Of a stretch of DNA of 64,000 nt, positions 22,658-34,202 are shown one piece after another. Both the position numbers and the translations under genes were made by a program. Position 1 is the first letter of the stretch; every line of letters starts with the position of its first letter. Under the pieces are notes generated by a model. It was not told where the DNA came from. It did not search any database and saw nothing but the letters and a program-made list of their open reading frames with translations. Source of the DNA: Pseudomonas asiatica (GTDB lineage: Bacteria > Pseudomonadota > Gammaproteobacteria > Pseudomonadales > Pseudomonadaceae); contig NZ_BLJF01000001.1 in NCBI RefSeq assembly GCF_009932335.1, positions 248,001 through 312,000 of the forward strand, in the 5' to 3' direction.

Positions 22658-22676
22658 GGTTCGCCTTTGGCGAACC
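22658..22676 (+). promoter_or_regulatory. Perfect hairpin in the lptFG leader
   Basis: GGTTCGCC-TTT-GGCGAACC, an 8-bp perfect stem with a 3-nt loop, beginning ~12 nt after the predicted transcription start. No T-run follows, so it is not an intrinsic terminator. It could stabilise the 5' end of the mRNA or be a protein-binding site; PepA itself is a DNA-binding protein in related bacteria. Confidence 0.6.
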
Positions 22677-22756
22677 GGCATTGGTCTTGGCTGTACTAAG
22701 TCATTGTCTGGCGCCATTGATTGGCAGTCCGCCCTGACAACCCAGGAGTGTCTGGT

Positions 22757-23872
22757 TTGATCGTCTTTCGTTATCTGTCCCGCGAGGTCCTGGTGACCTT
22801 GAGCGCCGTCAGCGCCGTGCTGCTGGTGATCATCATGAGCGGGCGCTTCATCAAGTACCTGGCCCAGGCTGCCCAGGGTGTGCTCGACCCGAGCGTGCTG
22901 TTCCTGATCATGGGCTTCCGTCTGCCAGGCTTCCTGCAGCTGATCCTGCCTCTGGGGCTGTTCCTCGGCATTCTCCTGGCGTACGGGCGCCTGTACCTGG
23001 AAAGCGAGATGACCGTGCTGTCGGCCACCGGCATGAGCCAGCAGCGCCTGCTGGGCCTGACCATGGCGCCGGCCGCCCTGGTCGCCCTGCTGGTGGCCTG
23101 GCTTAGCCTGAGCCTGGCACCGCTGGGCGTGGCCCAGGTGCAGCAGATCATCGCCCAGCAGGATGCCCTGACCGAGTTCGACACCCTGGTGCCGGGCCGC
23201 TTCCAGACCCTGCGCGACGGCTCGCGGGTGACTTACACCGAAGAGCTGTCGGACGACCGCATCAACCTGGCCGGGGTGTTCATTTCCGAGAAGCGCTTCA
23301 ACCAGGACAAGACCAAGGACCGCGCCCCGTCGGTGCTGGTTGCCGAAAAAGGCCACCAGGAAATCCAGGCCGACGGCAACCGCTACCTGGTGCTGGAAAA
23401 CGGCTACCGTTACGACGGCAACCCGGGCCAGGCCGATTACCGTGCAATCAAGTACGACACCTACGGCGTGCTGCTGCCCAAGCCGGAAGTCGCCGAGGAA
23501 GTGACCGATCGCGAAGCCATCCCCACTTCCGAGCTGATCGGCAAGAAGGGCCTGCGTGAGCGCGCCGAGCTGCAATGGCGGCTGTCGCTGCCGATCCTGG
23601 TGTTCATCGTCACCATGCTGGCGGTGCCGCTGTCCCGGGTCAACCCGCGCCAGGGCCGCTTCCTCAAGCTGCTGCCGGCAATTCTTCTGTACATGGCCTA
23701 CCTGACAATGCTGATTTCCGTACGCGGCGCCCTCGAGAAGGGCAAACTGCCGATCGCCCTGGGCATGTGGTGGGTCCACGGCCTGTTCCTGCTGATCGGC
23801 CTGGGCCTGATGTACTGGGAGCCGCTGCGCCTCAAGCGCGCCGCCCGTCGTGCGGAGGTGGCCCATGGGTAA
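22757..23872 (+). CDS. lptF: LPS export permease LptF
   Basis: LptF and LptG form the membrane part of LptB2FG, which extracts LPS from the inner membrane. The 371-residue protein has about six membrane helices, three on each side of a large periplasmic jellyroll-type domain (about residues 130-265). I chose a TTG start at 22757: the ribosome-binding site AGGAG is 8 nt upstream and translation gives the family N-terminus MIVFRYLSREVLVT. It overlaps lptG by 8 nt. Confidence 0.93.
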   Translation: MIVFRYLSREVLVTLSAVSAVLLVIIMSGRFIKYLAQAAQGVLDPSVLFLIMGFRLPGFLQLILPLGLFLGILLAYGRLYLESEMTVLSATGMSQQRLLGLTMAPAALVALLVAWLSLSLAPLGVAQVQQIIAQQDALTEFDTLVPGRFQTLRDGSRVTYTEELSDDRINLAGVFISEKRFNQDKTKDRAPSVLVAEKGHQEIQADGNRYLVLENGYRYDGNPGQADYRAIKYDTYGVLLPKPEVAEEVTDREAIPTSELIGKKGLRERAELQWRLSLPILVFIVTMLAVPLSRVNPRQGRFLKLLPAILLYMAYLTMLISVRGALEKGKLPIALGMWWVHGLFLLIGLGLMYWEPLRLKRAARRAEVAHG

Positions 23873-24926
23873 GCTCGACCGCTACATCGGCCAGAGCGTG
23901 CTGCTGGCCATCCTCGCCGTGCTGGGGATCATCCTCGGCCTGGCTTCGCTGTTTGCCTTCATCGACGAGATGAGCGACCTGAGTGACACCTACACGGTGA
24001 TGGAGGCGGGCAACTTCGTCCTGCTGACCGCACCGCGGCGGCTGTACGAAATGCTGCCGATGGCCGCCTTGATCGGCTGCCTGATCGGCCTGGGCAGCCT
24101 GGCCAGCAGCAGCGAACTGACCATCATGCGTGCTGCCGGGGTTTCCATCGGGCGCATCGTCTGGGCGGTGATGAAGCCGATGCTGGTACTGATGCTGGTG
24201 GGCCTGCTGATCGGCGAGTACGTGGCGCCGGTGACCGAGAACAAGGCCCAGGCCGACCGTTCCCTGGCCCAGGGCGGTGGTGAGGCGCAAAGCTCCAAGC
24301 GCGGCATGTGGCACCGCCAGGGCGAGGAGTACGTGCACATCAACGCCGTGCAGCCTAACGGCCTGCTGCTGGGTGTGACCCGTTACCGCTTCGACAGCGA
24401 GCGCAAGATCGTCACCTCGAGCTTCGCCCGCCGTGCACAGTACCAGGACGACCACTGGATGCTCAGCGACGTGCGTACCACCTTCTTCCGTGGCGACCAC
24501 ACCGAAGTGGTGACCGCGCCACAGGAGCGCTGGGACGTTTCGCTCACGCCGCAACTGCTCAATACTGTGATCCTCGCGCCGGAGTCGCTGTCCATCACCG
24601 GGCTGTGGGACTACATCCACTACCTGTCCGACCAGGGCCTGAACAATGCCCGTTACTGGCTGGCGTTCTGGACCAAGGTATTGCAGCCGATGGTGACCGC
24701 GGCGCTGGTGCTGATGGCCATTTCCTTCATCTTCGGCCCGCTGCGTTCGGTAACCCTTGGCCAGCGCGTGTTCACCGGTGTACTGGTGGGCTTTGTGTTC
24801 CGCATCGCCCAGGACCTGCTGGGGCCTTCGAGCCAGGTGTTCGGCTTCCCGCCGCTACTGGCGGTGGTGATCCCGGCAGGCATCTGTGCGCTGGCCGGCG
24901 TGTGGTTGTTGCGCCGGGCAGGTTGA
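23865..24926 (+). CDS. lptG: LPS export permease LptG
   Basis: Partner of LptF, 353 residues with the same topology: three helices, a periplasmic domain (about residues 135-265), then three helices. The N-terminus MGKLDRYIGQSVLLAIL is typical. It starts inside the end of lptF, so the two are translated together. A strong terminator follows. LptB, the ATPase partner, is encoded at the left edge of the window. Confidence 0.94.
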   Translation: MGKLDRYIGQSVLLAILAVLGIILGLASLFAFIDEMSDLSDTYTVMEAGNFVLLTAPRRLYEMLPMAALIGCLIGLGSLASSSELTIMRAAGVSIGRIVWAVMKPMLVLMLVGLLIGEYVAPVTENKAQADRSLAQGGGEAQSSKRGMWHRQGEEYVHINAVQPNGLLLGVTRYRFDSERKIVTSSFARRAQYQDDHWMLSDVRTTFFRGDHTEVVTAPQERWDVSLTPQLLNTVILAPESLSITGLWDYIHYLSDQGLNNARYWLAFWTKVLQPMVTAALVLMAISFIFGPLRSVTLGQRVFTGVLVGFVFRIAQDLLGPSSQVFGFPPLLAVVIPAGICALAGVWLLRRAG

Positions 24927-24943
24927 TGGCCTGAGCTGTACAA

Positions 24944-24971
24944 AAAAAGCCGACCTCAGGGTCGGCTTTTT
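24944..24971 (+). terminator. Intrinsic terminator of lptFG
   Basis: A perfect 12-bp stem AAAAAGCCGACC / GGTCGGCTTTTT with loop TCAG, ending in a T-run. It sits 17 nt after the lptG stop. Confidence 0.92.
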
Positions 24972-25006
24972 GCTGCTTGACCAATAGCTGTAGGCTTGCG
25001 GCGAAC

Positions 25007-25102
25007 TTGTAGGAGCAGCCTTCTGCTGCGAAAGGGCCGGTCTGGCAAAACACTCTCGTTGCCAGTGATGGCCTCTTCGCAGCACAAGGCTGCTCCTACA
25101 GG
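25007..25102. repeat. REP pair, GTAGGAGCAGCC type
   Basis: Inverted elements with TTGTAGGAGCAGCC at the left and GGCTGCTCCTACAGG at the right end. They separate the convergent lptG and RDD genes. The same type forms the core of the composite repeats at 36.5 and 49.6 kb. Confidence 0.85.
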
Positions 25103-25128
25103 TACATTGGTTGCCCTGAAGCTTGTAC

Positions 25129-25617
25129 TTATCTCTTCTGCTTAGGCACCCGCACCAGCTGGCTTTCCGAATAGATGTCATGCCAGCCCCGCTGGCGCTT
25201 GTCGATCAACGCCCAGAAAAAACCCAGCCCCAGGCACAGCCACGAAGCAATCGACACCACGAAGCGCAGCAGCGCCTGCCACAGGCTGATGGCCGTGCCA
25301 TCGGCGTTCTGCACCCGCACGCCCCACACCTGCATGCCCAGGGTCTGCCCGCCATGGGTCCAGAACTTGGCAAAGAAACCGAACAGGACGAACAGCAGCA
25401 CCGTCGACAGCAGCGGGTCGCCGTCCAGTGCGCCAGCCTCGGTCAATTCACGCATGCGGGCTTCGCCGATGATCGCCATCTGGATCATCTTGTAGGCACC
25501 TGCGGTCACGATCAGCAACGCCGTGCACAGCAGGAAGTCGTAGAACATCGCCGCCAGGCGCCGGCCCAGGCCGACCGGAGGAAAATCACCCTGGGGTGTG
25601 AGCAGAGGCTTGGACAT
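25129..25617 (-). CDS. RDD family membrane protein
   Basis: A 162-residue membrane protein with the RDD motifs: a charged turn and first helix (GRRLAAMFYDFLLCTALLIV), a second helix around residues 70-90, the family motif GGQTLGMQVWGVRV, and a third helix before DKRQRGWHD. The role of this small family is not established; ion exchange has been shown for one larger member. Its ATG at 25617 follows the cold-shock gene terminator. Confidence 0.85.
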   Translation of the reverse strand: MSKPLLTPQGDFPPVGLGRRLAAMFYDFLLCTALLIVTAGAYKMIQMAIIGEARMRELTEAGALDGDPLLSTVLLFVLFGFFAKFWTHGGQTLGMQVWGVRVQNADGTAISLWQALLRFVVSIASWLCLGLGFFWALIDKRQRGWHDIYSESQLVRVPKQKR

Positions 25618-25661
25618 GCAAAACGGCTCCAGAAGACGAAGCCGCTATTCTACGGGCAAAA

Positions 25662-25690
25662 AAAAGCCCCTGCACTTGGCAGGGGCTTTT
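25662..25690 (-). terminator. Intrinsic terminator of the cold-shock gene
   Basis: A perfect 12-bp stem AAAAGCCCCTGC / GCAGGGGCTTTT with a 5-nt loop. On the minus strand it is followed by a T8 run, giving strong termination just after the csp stop. Confidence 0.92.
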
Positions 25691-25708
25691 CTCGAAGTCG
25701 GGTTCGGC

Positions 25709-25921
25709 TTAGCCGGCGACCTGAACTTTGTCAGCCTGCATGCCTTTCTGGCCCTGGACTGCTTCGAAGGTGACCTTCTGGCCTTCTTTCAGGCTCTTGA
25801 AGCCGTTACCTTCGATAGCGCGGAAGTGCACGAACAGATCCGGACCGCTTTCTGGGGTGATGAAGCCGTAACCTTTTTCGTCATTGAACCACTTGACGGT
25901 ACCGTTCTGACGCTCAGCCAT
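25709..25921 (-). CDS. Cold-shock protein (CspA family)
   Basis: A 70-residue single CSD domain that binds single-stranded nucleic acid. RNP1 (KGYGFITP) and RNP2 (LFVHFRAI) are present, and the start [17 protein letters not shown] is typical. AGGAAA lies at ribosome-binding distance. A long structured leader lies upstream. P. putida has several paralogues, so I give no symbol (capB-like is one possibility). Confidence 0.93.
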   Translation of the reverse strand: MAERQNGTVKWFNDEKGYGFITPESGPDLFVHFRAIEGNGFKSLKEGQKVTFEAVQGQKGMQADKVQVAG

Positions 25922-26277
25922 TGTCTTATTTCCTATGAAGCTTGAATTTTGATGACAGTTTCTTTTGCAATAAAGGAAGCAAAAGATTACTGGGCTGGGT
26001 TGCAGGAAAGTAAGAGACGTCGAACGGGTTGTAGCAGATTGCGGCTACTGGCCCAGGTCACGAACTGTTGCGACCCATGCAAACACAGTGCAGTGACTCT
26101 ACGCCAACTCCCGAGCGAAAAACAAGCCCTTGGTCGTATGGAAAATCGGCCGTTTGCCGATAACCGACCGATTTGTCGGAAACGGCATGGCGCCTGGCCT
26201 GGCGCCATGTTCAAAAGTTATTGGACAGGTTCGAAAACGAATATGTCGAACCTGCCCGCAACCTTCACAAAGCGGCT
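25922..26277 (-). promoter_or_regulatory. Structured leader/intergenic region upstream of the cold-shock gene
   Basis: This 356-bp gap between gcvT and csp holds no supported gene. It contains several hairpins: CTTTTGC-N10-GCAAAAG at 25962-25985; CATGGCGCC-TGGCCT-GGCGCCATG at 26186-26209; an ~11-bp inverted repeat built on AGGTTCGA/TCGAACCT at about 26223-26257. Around 26142-26187 two stems (AAATCGG with CCGATTT, and CCGTTT...CCGA with TCGGAAACGG) overlap and cannot form together. The part nearest csp is probably its long 5' leader, as in other cspA genes; the part nearest gcvT may end the gcv transcript. The csp promoter position is uncertain. Confidence 0.5.
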
Positions 26278-27399
26278 TCAGCCCCGGTAGTAACGTTGTG
26301 CCACGAAAGGCATTTTGCTGACTTTCAAGGCAACCTTCTTGCCACGCACCAAGGCAAACAGTGGGGTGTCGATAGCGGTATGTTCACTATCGATATAACC
26401 CATTGCTACAGGTGCACCGAGTGTCGGGCCAAAGCCGCCGCTGCAAACTTTGCCTACAGGTTTATCGTTTGCATCGACAATATCCGCGCCTTCGCGTACT
26501 GGCGTACGTTCCTGCGGCAACAGGCCCACACGTTTGCTCGGCACGCCCTCGCGCTGATGGGCGAATATGGCCTCGGCACCCGGGAAGCCGGCGGCACGCG
26601 CGCCATCGGCACGGCGAACCTTGGAAATGGCCCACAGCAGGCTGGCTTCCACCGGCGTGGTCTCGGTGTTCATGTCGTGGCCATACAGGCACAGGCCGGC
26701 TTCCAGGCGCAGCGAGTCACGCGCACCCAGGCCGATCGGTTGTACTTCGGGCTCTGCCAGCAGGCGGCGGGCCAGGGCTTCGGCGGCATGCACCGGTACC
26801 GAAATTTCGTAGCCGTCTTCGCCGGTGTAGCCCGAGCGGCTGACGAAGCAGTCTTCACCCAGCAGTTTCACCGGGCGGAACTGCATGAAGGTCATGCCGG
26901 CCACTTCCGGGGCCAGGCGTTCCAGCACCTTGACTGCCGCCGGGCCTTGCAAGGCCAGCAGGGCGCGCTGCTCGAACAGCGGCTGCACCTCGCAACGGCT
27001 GCCGATGTGCGCTTGCAGGTGGGCCAGGTCCTGGTCCTTGCAGGCGGCGTTGACCACCAGGAACAGCGTGTCGTCGCCCAGGTTGGCGACCATCAGGTCG
27101 TCGAGGATGCCGCCTTGCTCATTGGTGAACATGGCATAGCGCTGCATGCCCACCGGCAGGTCGATGATATCCACCGGCACCAGGCTTTCCAGTGCCTTGG
27201 CGGCATCGCTGCCGCGCAGGGTGATCTGGCCCATGTGCGAGACATCGAACAGGCCGGCCTGCTCGCGTGTGTGCAAGTGTTCCTTGAGCACGCCCAACGG
27301 GTACTGCACCGGCATGTCATAGCCGGCGAACGGCACCATGCGCGCACCCAGTTCCAGGTGCAGGGCGTGCAGTGGGGTCTTGAGCAGTGTTTCGGACAT
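26278..27399 (-). CDS. gcvT: Glycine cleavage system T protein (aminomethyltransferase)
   Basis: GcvT moves the methylene carbon from aminomethyl-lipoyl-GcvH to tetrahydrofolate and releases ammonia. The 373-residue protein starts MSETLLKTPLHALHLELGARMVPFAGYDMP-like, with the conserved VSHMGQI and the folate-binding GYTGEDGYEI region. It is the last gene of the gcvH-gcvP-sdaA-gcvT cluster, 27 nt after sdaA, and produces the one-carbon units used downstream. Confidence 0.94.
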   Translation of the reverse strand: MSETLLKTPLHALHLELGARMVPFAGYDMPVQYPLGVLKEHLHTREQAGLFDVSHMGQITLRGSDAAKALESLVPVDIIDLPVGMQRYAMFTNEQGGILDDLMVANLGDDTLFLVVNAACKDQDLAHLQAHIGSRCEVQPLFEQRALLALQGPAAVKVLERLAPEVAGMTFMQFRPVKLLGEDCFVSRSGYTGEDGYEISVPVHAAEALARRLLAEPEVQPIGLGARDSLRLEAGLCLYGHDMNTETTPVEASLLWAISKVRRADGARAAGFPGAEAIFAHQREGVPSKRVGLLPQERTPVREGADIVDANDKPVGKVCSGGFGPTLGAPVAMGYIDSEHTAIDTPLFALVRGKKVALKVSKMPFVAQRYYRG

Positions 27400-27426
27400 C
27401 GGTGACTCCTTGCTGTTGTTGTCGGG

Positions 27427-28803
<1,377 letters not shown>

Positions 28804-28844
28804 TGCTCATTCCCTCCGAAAGGTAAGGCGAGTGCTGCGCACTC

Positions 28845-28994
28845 GATCGCCGGCAAGCCAGCTCCCACAGGTACTGCACCAGCCTTGGAAAACAGGTGAG
28901 CCCTTTAGGGCTGGCAAGCCAGCTCTCACAGGTATTGCACCAGCCTTGGGTGCGGTGAGGCCCCTGTGGGAGCTGGCTTGCCGGCGATGAGGCC
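28845..28994. repeat. Three REP elements between gcvP and sdaA
   Basis: GCCGGCAAGCCAGC-type elements at about 28845-28870, 28910-28932 and (opposite) 28972-28994. The first two belong to a ~30-bp direct repeat (28859-28888 and 28920-28949, containing TTGCACCAGCCTTGG or a one-base variant) with 61-bp spacing. The array lies within an operon and probably uncouples expression of gcvHP from sdaA-gcvT. Confidence 0.85.
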
Positions 28995-29005
28995 AGAGCG
29001 CCGGG

Positions 29006-31861
<2,856 letters not shown>

Positions 31862-31872
31862 GGCGGGGTTCC

Positions 31873-32256
31873 TCAGGCGTCGTCGTTGGCTTTGATCAGG
31901 CGGTCGTAGGCGTCTTGGTCGAGCAGGGCGGTGACTTCGCTCATGTCGGCCGGGTTGAAGCGGAAGAACCAGCCGTCTCCCAGCGGGTCTTCGTTGACCA
32001 GCTCGGGGCTGTCGTTGAGGGCTTCGTTGACGGCGACCACTTCACCGGCCAGGGGCATGTACACGCCGCTGGCGGCTTTCACCGATTCCACGGTGGAGGC
32101 TTCGGCGCCTTTGTCGTACTGCTGCAGCTCTGGCAGTTGCACGTAGACCACATCGCCAAGGGCGTTCTGGGCGTAGGCGGTGATGCCCACGGTAACGCTG
32201 CCATCGGCTTCGACGCGCAGCCATTCGTGATCTTCAGTGAAACGCAACTCGCTCAT
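31873..32256 (-). CDS. gcvH: Glycine cleavage system H protein
   Basis: The lipoyl carrier that shuttles the aminomethyl group between GcvP and GcvT. The 127-residue protein has the lipoylation site Lys60 in [11 protein letters not shown]. It is the first gene of the gcv cluster; a sigma-54 type promoter sequence lies ~70-80 nt upstream of its ATG. Confidence 0.95.
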   Translation of the reverse strand: MSELRFTEDHEWLRVEADGSVTVGITAYAQNALGDVVYVQLPELQQYDKGAEASTVESVKAASGVYMPLAGEVVAVNEALNDSPELVNEDPLGDGWFFRFNPADMSEVTALLDQDAYDRLIKANDDA

Positions 32257-32322
32257 GGGGAATCCTCGGGAAGCAGGGCGTTAGGCGCGGTGGCTCCGCG
32301 CTCTTGGGGTTGGGATTCCCTT

Positions 32323-32338
32323 AGCAAAAATGCGGCCA
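32323..32338 (-). promoter_or_regulatory. Sigma-54 (-24/-12) promoter candidate for gcvH-gcvP-sdaA-gcvT
   Basis: On the minus strand the sequence TGGCCGC-ATTT-TTGCT matches the RpoN consensus TGGCACG-N4-TTGCA, with the essential GG and GC at the right spacing. Transcription would start near 32312, ~56 nt before the gcvH ATG. The TyrR/GcsR-type sigma-54 activator encoded at 36.8-38.3 kb is the likely activator; the P. aeruginosa orthologue GcsR is known to activate the equivalent operon. I did not find a clear copy of the GcsR binding repeat. Confidence 0.75.
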
Positions 32339-32436
32339 ATCGTTAAAAAACCTTTTAAATCAATATGTTAATTGTTTTACGTATTCAGTTTGTCATTCTT
32401 GTGGAATGAAAACGCTACAGCGGGAGGGGGATGGAA

Positions 32437-32459
32437 AAGGGTTTGGGGATCAAACCCTT
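32437..32459 (-). terminator. Probable intrinsic terminator of the epimerase transcript
   Basis: A perfect 9-bp inverted repeat AAGGGTTTG-N5-CAAACCCTT, followed on the minus strand by TTTT (the stem's own last bases plus two). It lies ~140 nt downstream of the epimerase stop and upstream of the gcvH promoter, where insulation would be needed. Confidence 0.55.
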
Positions 32460-32483
32460 GCACTGCCGTATCTGAATGTGTGT

Positions 32484-32518
32484 GTATCGATTTGAATACG
32501 GTGTATTTAAATCGATAC
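32484..32518. repeat. 35-bp near-perfect AT-rich palindrome
   Basis: Arms GTATCGATTTGAATAC (32484-32499) and GTATTTAAATCGATAC (32503-32518) around GGT pair over 16 bp with one G/T mismatch, which would be a G-U pair in RNA. It is not REP-like. It could be an operator, an RNA hairpin ending the epimerase transcript, or an insertion/recombination site. It lies ~150-190 bp upstream of the gcvH sigma-54 promoter, within enhancer distance. Confidence 0.85.
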
Positions 32519-32532
32519 GGTATTGCCTGCGG

Positions 32533-32549
32533 GGTGCCAGCCTGGCACC
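32533..32549. repeat. GC-rich hairpin GGTGCCA-GCC-TGGCACC
   Basis: A perfect 7-bp inverted repeat between the 35-bp palindrome and the epimerase stop. With the palindrome and the 32437-32459 hairpin it makes three stem-loops in ~110 bp. Confidence 0.65.
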
Positions 32550-32596
32550 GCTGACCGTTTCGACATTGTGCGAGTATTTTTGCGGTCATGGTGTAA

Positions 32597-33658
32597 CTAC
32601 TTCCTGGTCCTGGTCCTGGTCCTGGTCCTGGTGGGCGCGCTATGTTGTTCAAACCAGCCGTGGTCACGACACCACGCCACCGTATCGGCGATTGTCAGCT
32701 CCAGCGCCCGAAAGCTCAGGCCAAGCGCGTGCTCGCTTTTGCTGTGGTTGAAACGCGTACGATCCTTTTCGCGTACCAGCAGGCGCAGCGTGGCCAAGCT
32801 CAGCAGGATGGGCTGGCCGGTGAGCCGTGAATACATTTCCTGTACTGCGGCCAGGCAGAATAACAACGGCAACGGTAAATGCCGCGCGGGCGTTCGTACG
32901 CCGGCCAGACGGCCTACTATTGGTACCAGTTCAGCCATGGTCATATGTCGCCCGGCCGCCAGGTAGCGTTCGCCGCTTCGTCCTTGTGTGGCTGCGGCAA
33001 TCTGCGCCAACGCTACATCGCGGGCGTCGACCACCGAGAAACTACCCGGGATCAAGCCAGGCAATTTGCCGCGCACGACATCGTTGACCAGTTGCCCGGC
33101 TGACGTAGGGCCGATGTCGCCAGGGCCCCACATCCAGCCGGGGAGCACCATGCAGGCGTGCATGTCGGGGCAGGCATCGAGAAACTCAGTCACGACGCGG
33201 TCGGCGAGGAGCTTGCTGCGGTAGTAGTCATCTGCATCTGCTTCGGCCCGCAGGCATGTCTCATCGATCGACGTGCCTGGTGCCCCGTCGAGCACTGCAA
33301 TGGACGAGGTATGGATAAACCGCCGGATGCCGGCCAGGTAGGCTTGCTCCAACAGGTGGCGGGTACCGGTCACGTTGATCTGCTCGAGTGCTTGCCAGTG
33401 GCTACCGCCTTTGTAGTTGTCACGAAAGAACGCTGCAGTATGGAACACCGTATCGCAGCCGCGCAGCGACGCCGCGAAAGCGTCGACATCGGCCATGTCG
33501 CCTTCGACCAGCTCTACTTCGGGCAGATCAGCGAACTGCTGTTCCCCCTTTGCTCTTGACCGCACCAGCCCTTTGACCGTGTAGCCATGAGCGACCAGTT
33601 CACGGACCAGGTTGTTGCCCAGCAAGCCGGTTGCTCCGGTAACGAACACATTGCGCAT
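32597..33658 (-). CDS. NAD-dependent epimerase/dehydratase (extended SDR)
   Basis: A 353-residue cytoplasmic extended short-chain dehydrogenase. The Rossmann start MRNVFVTGATGLLGNNLV has the GxxGxxG motif, and the catalytic YxxxK is YYRSK near residue 147. The pattern resembles dihydroflavonol-4-reductase or hopanoid-associated sugar epimerase-like proteins; the substrate is unknown. The C-terminus ends in five Thr-Arg repeats and Lys, encoded by five CCTGGT hexamers. The gene begins 3 nt after an NTF2-like gene, and both are divergent from a LysR regulator. Likely accessory. Confidence 0.82.
   Translation of the reverse strand: MRNVFVTGATGLLGNNLVRELVAHGYTVKGLVRSRAKGEQQFADLPEVELVEGDMADVDAFAASLRGCDTVFHTAAFFRDNYKGGSHWQALEQINVTGTRHLLEQAYLAGIRRFIHTSSIAVLDGAPGTSIDETCLRAEADADDYYRSKLLADRVVTEFLDACPDMHACMVLPGWMWGPGDIGPTSAGQLVNDVVRGKLPGLIPGSFSVVDARDVALAQIAAATQGRSGERYLAAGRHMTMAELVPIVGRLAGVRTPARHLPLPLLFCLAAVQEMYSRLTGQPILLSLATLRLLVREKDRTRFNHSKSEHALGLSFRALELTIADTVAWCRDHGWFEQHSAPTRTRTRTRTRK
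32603..32632. repeat. Five perfect CCTGGT hexamer repeats in coding sequence
   Basis: Thirty bases made of exactly five CCTGGT units at the 3' end of the epimerase gene, encoding (Thr-Arg)5 on the minus strand. Copy-number change would lengthen or shorten the basic tail without breaking the frame. Confidence 0.95.
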
Positions 33659-33661
33659 GGC

Positions 33662-34081
33662 TCAACCCTCGCTCTGTTCGGCAGATGGCTTCAACATGGC
33701 ACTGTCGAAAAACACCGCTTCACGGATGGCCAGGCCATTTCTGAAGGTGAAGTGCGCCGCATAGTGCACGCAAATCCGACGCCCATGGGCCGGAACGATC
33801 ACGCCTGCTGGCAGCAGCAGCGGGGCAGTGAAGGTGCCGGTCAGGACGGCGGTCATTGCCAGCCGATCGTCCGAGACCATGAATGGGGTCAGGGCCACCT
33901 GGGCATCAGGGAGTGCGCTGAACAGCGCCATCTCCCGCGCGCGCATGGCTTCGCGCCCGGTTTGGGTCGTCATGCCGTCCAGGTACACGAAGTCTTCGTC
34001 GACCAGTGCCAGCAGCCCTTGCACATCACGCTGGTTAAAGGCATTGGCGGCGCGTTGGGCATAGTCCTTGGGGCTAGTCAT
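33662..34081 (-). CDS. SnoaL/NTF2-like protein linked to the epimerase
   Basis: A ~139-residue protein with the cone-fold pattern: KDYAQRAANAFNQRDVQGLLALV at the start, DFVYLDGM and HYAAHFTFRNGLAIREAVFFDSAML. Such proteins include ketosteroid isomerase-like and polyketide cyclase-like enzymes. The ATG at 34081 is chosen; one codon upstream (34084) is another ATG. The gene is the first of a two-gene leftward unit with the epimerase and is divergent from the LysR gene. Confidence 0.75.
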   Translation of the reverse strand: MTSPKDYAQRAANAFNQRDVQGLLALVDEDFVYLDGMTTQTGREAMRAREMALFSALPDAQVALTPFMVSDDRLAMTAVLTGTFTAPLLLPAGVIVPAHGRRICVHYAAHFTFRNGLAIREAVFFDSAMLKPSAEQSEG

Positions 34082-34202
34082 CATGCAATCCATTCCATTT
34101 GTTCAGAGGGGCCCAAGGTATACTCCCGCGCTTGCTGTCGAAAAACAGCGCCTACTGCATAGTGGGTTTGCGAATTTGCAGACCAGGGAGAGGCCAGCAC
34201 AT

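Noticed and set aside
28845..28994. Repeat cluster considered as a small CRISPR array
   Set aside because: The units are self-complementary REP elements in mixed orientation with irregular spacing; no cas gene is present.
32525..32539. A second -24/-12-like sequence TGGCACC-CCGC-AGGCA
   Set aside because: The TGGCAC and GC spacing fit RpoN, but TTGC is replaced by AGGC and it lies inside a hairpin 220 nt further from gcvH; kept as a weak possibility only.
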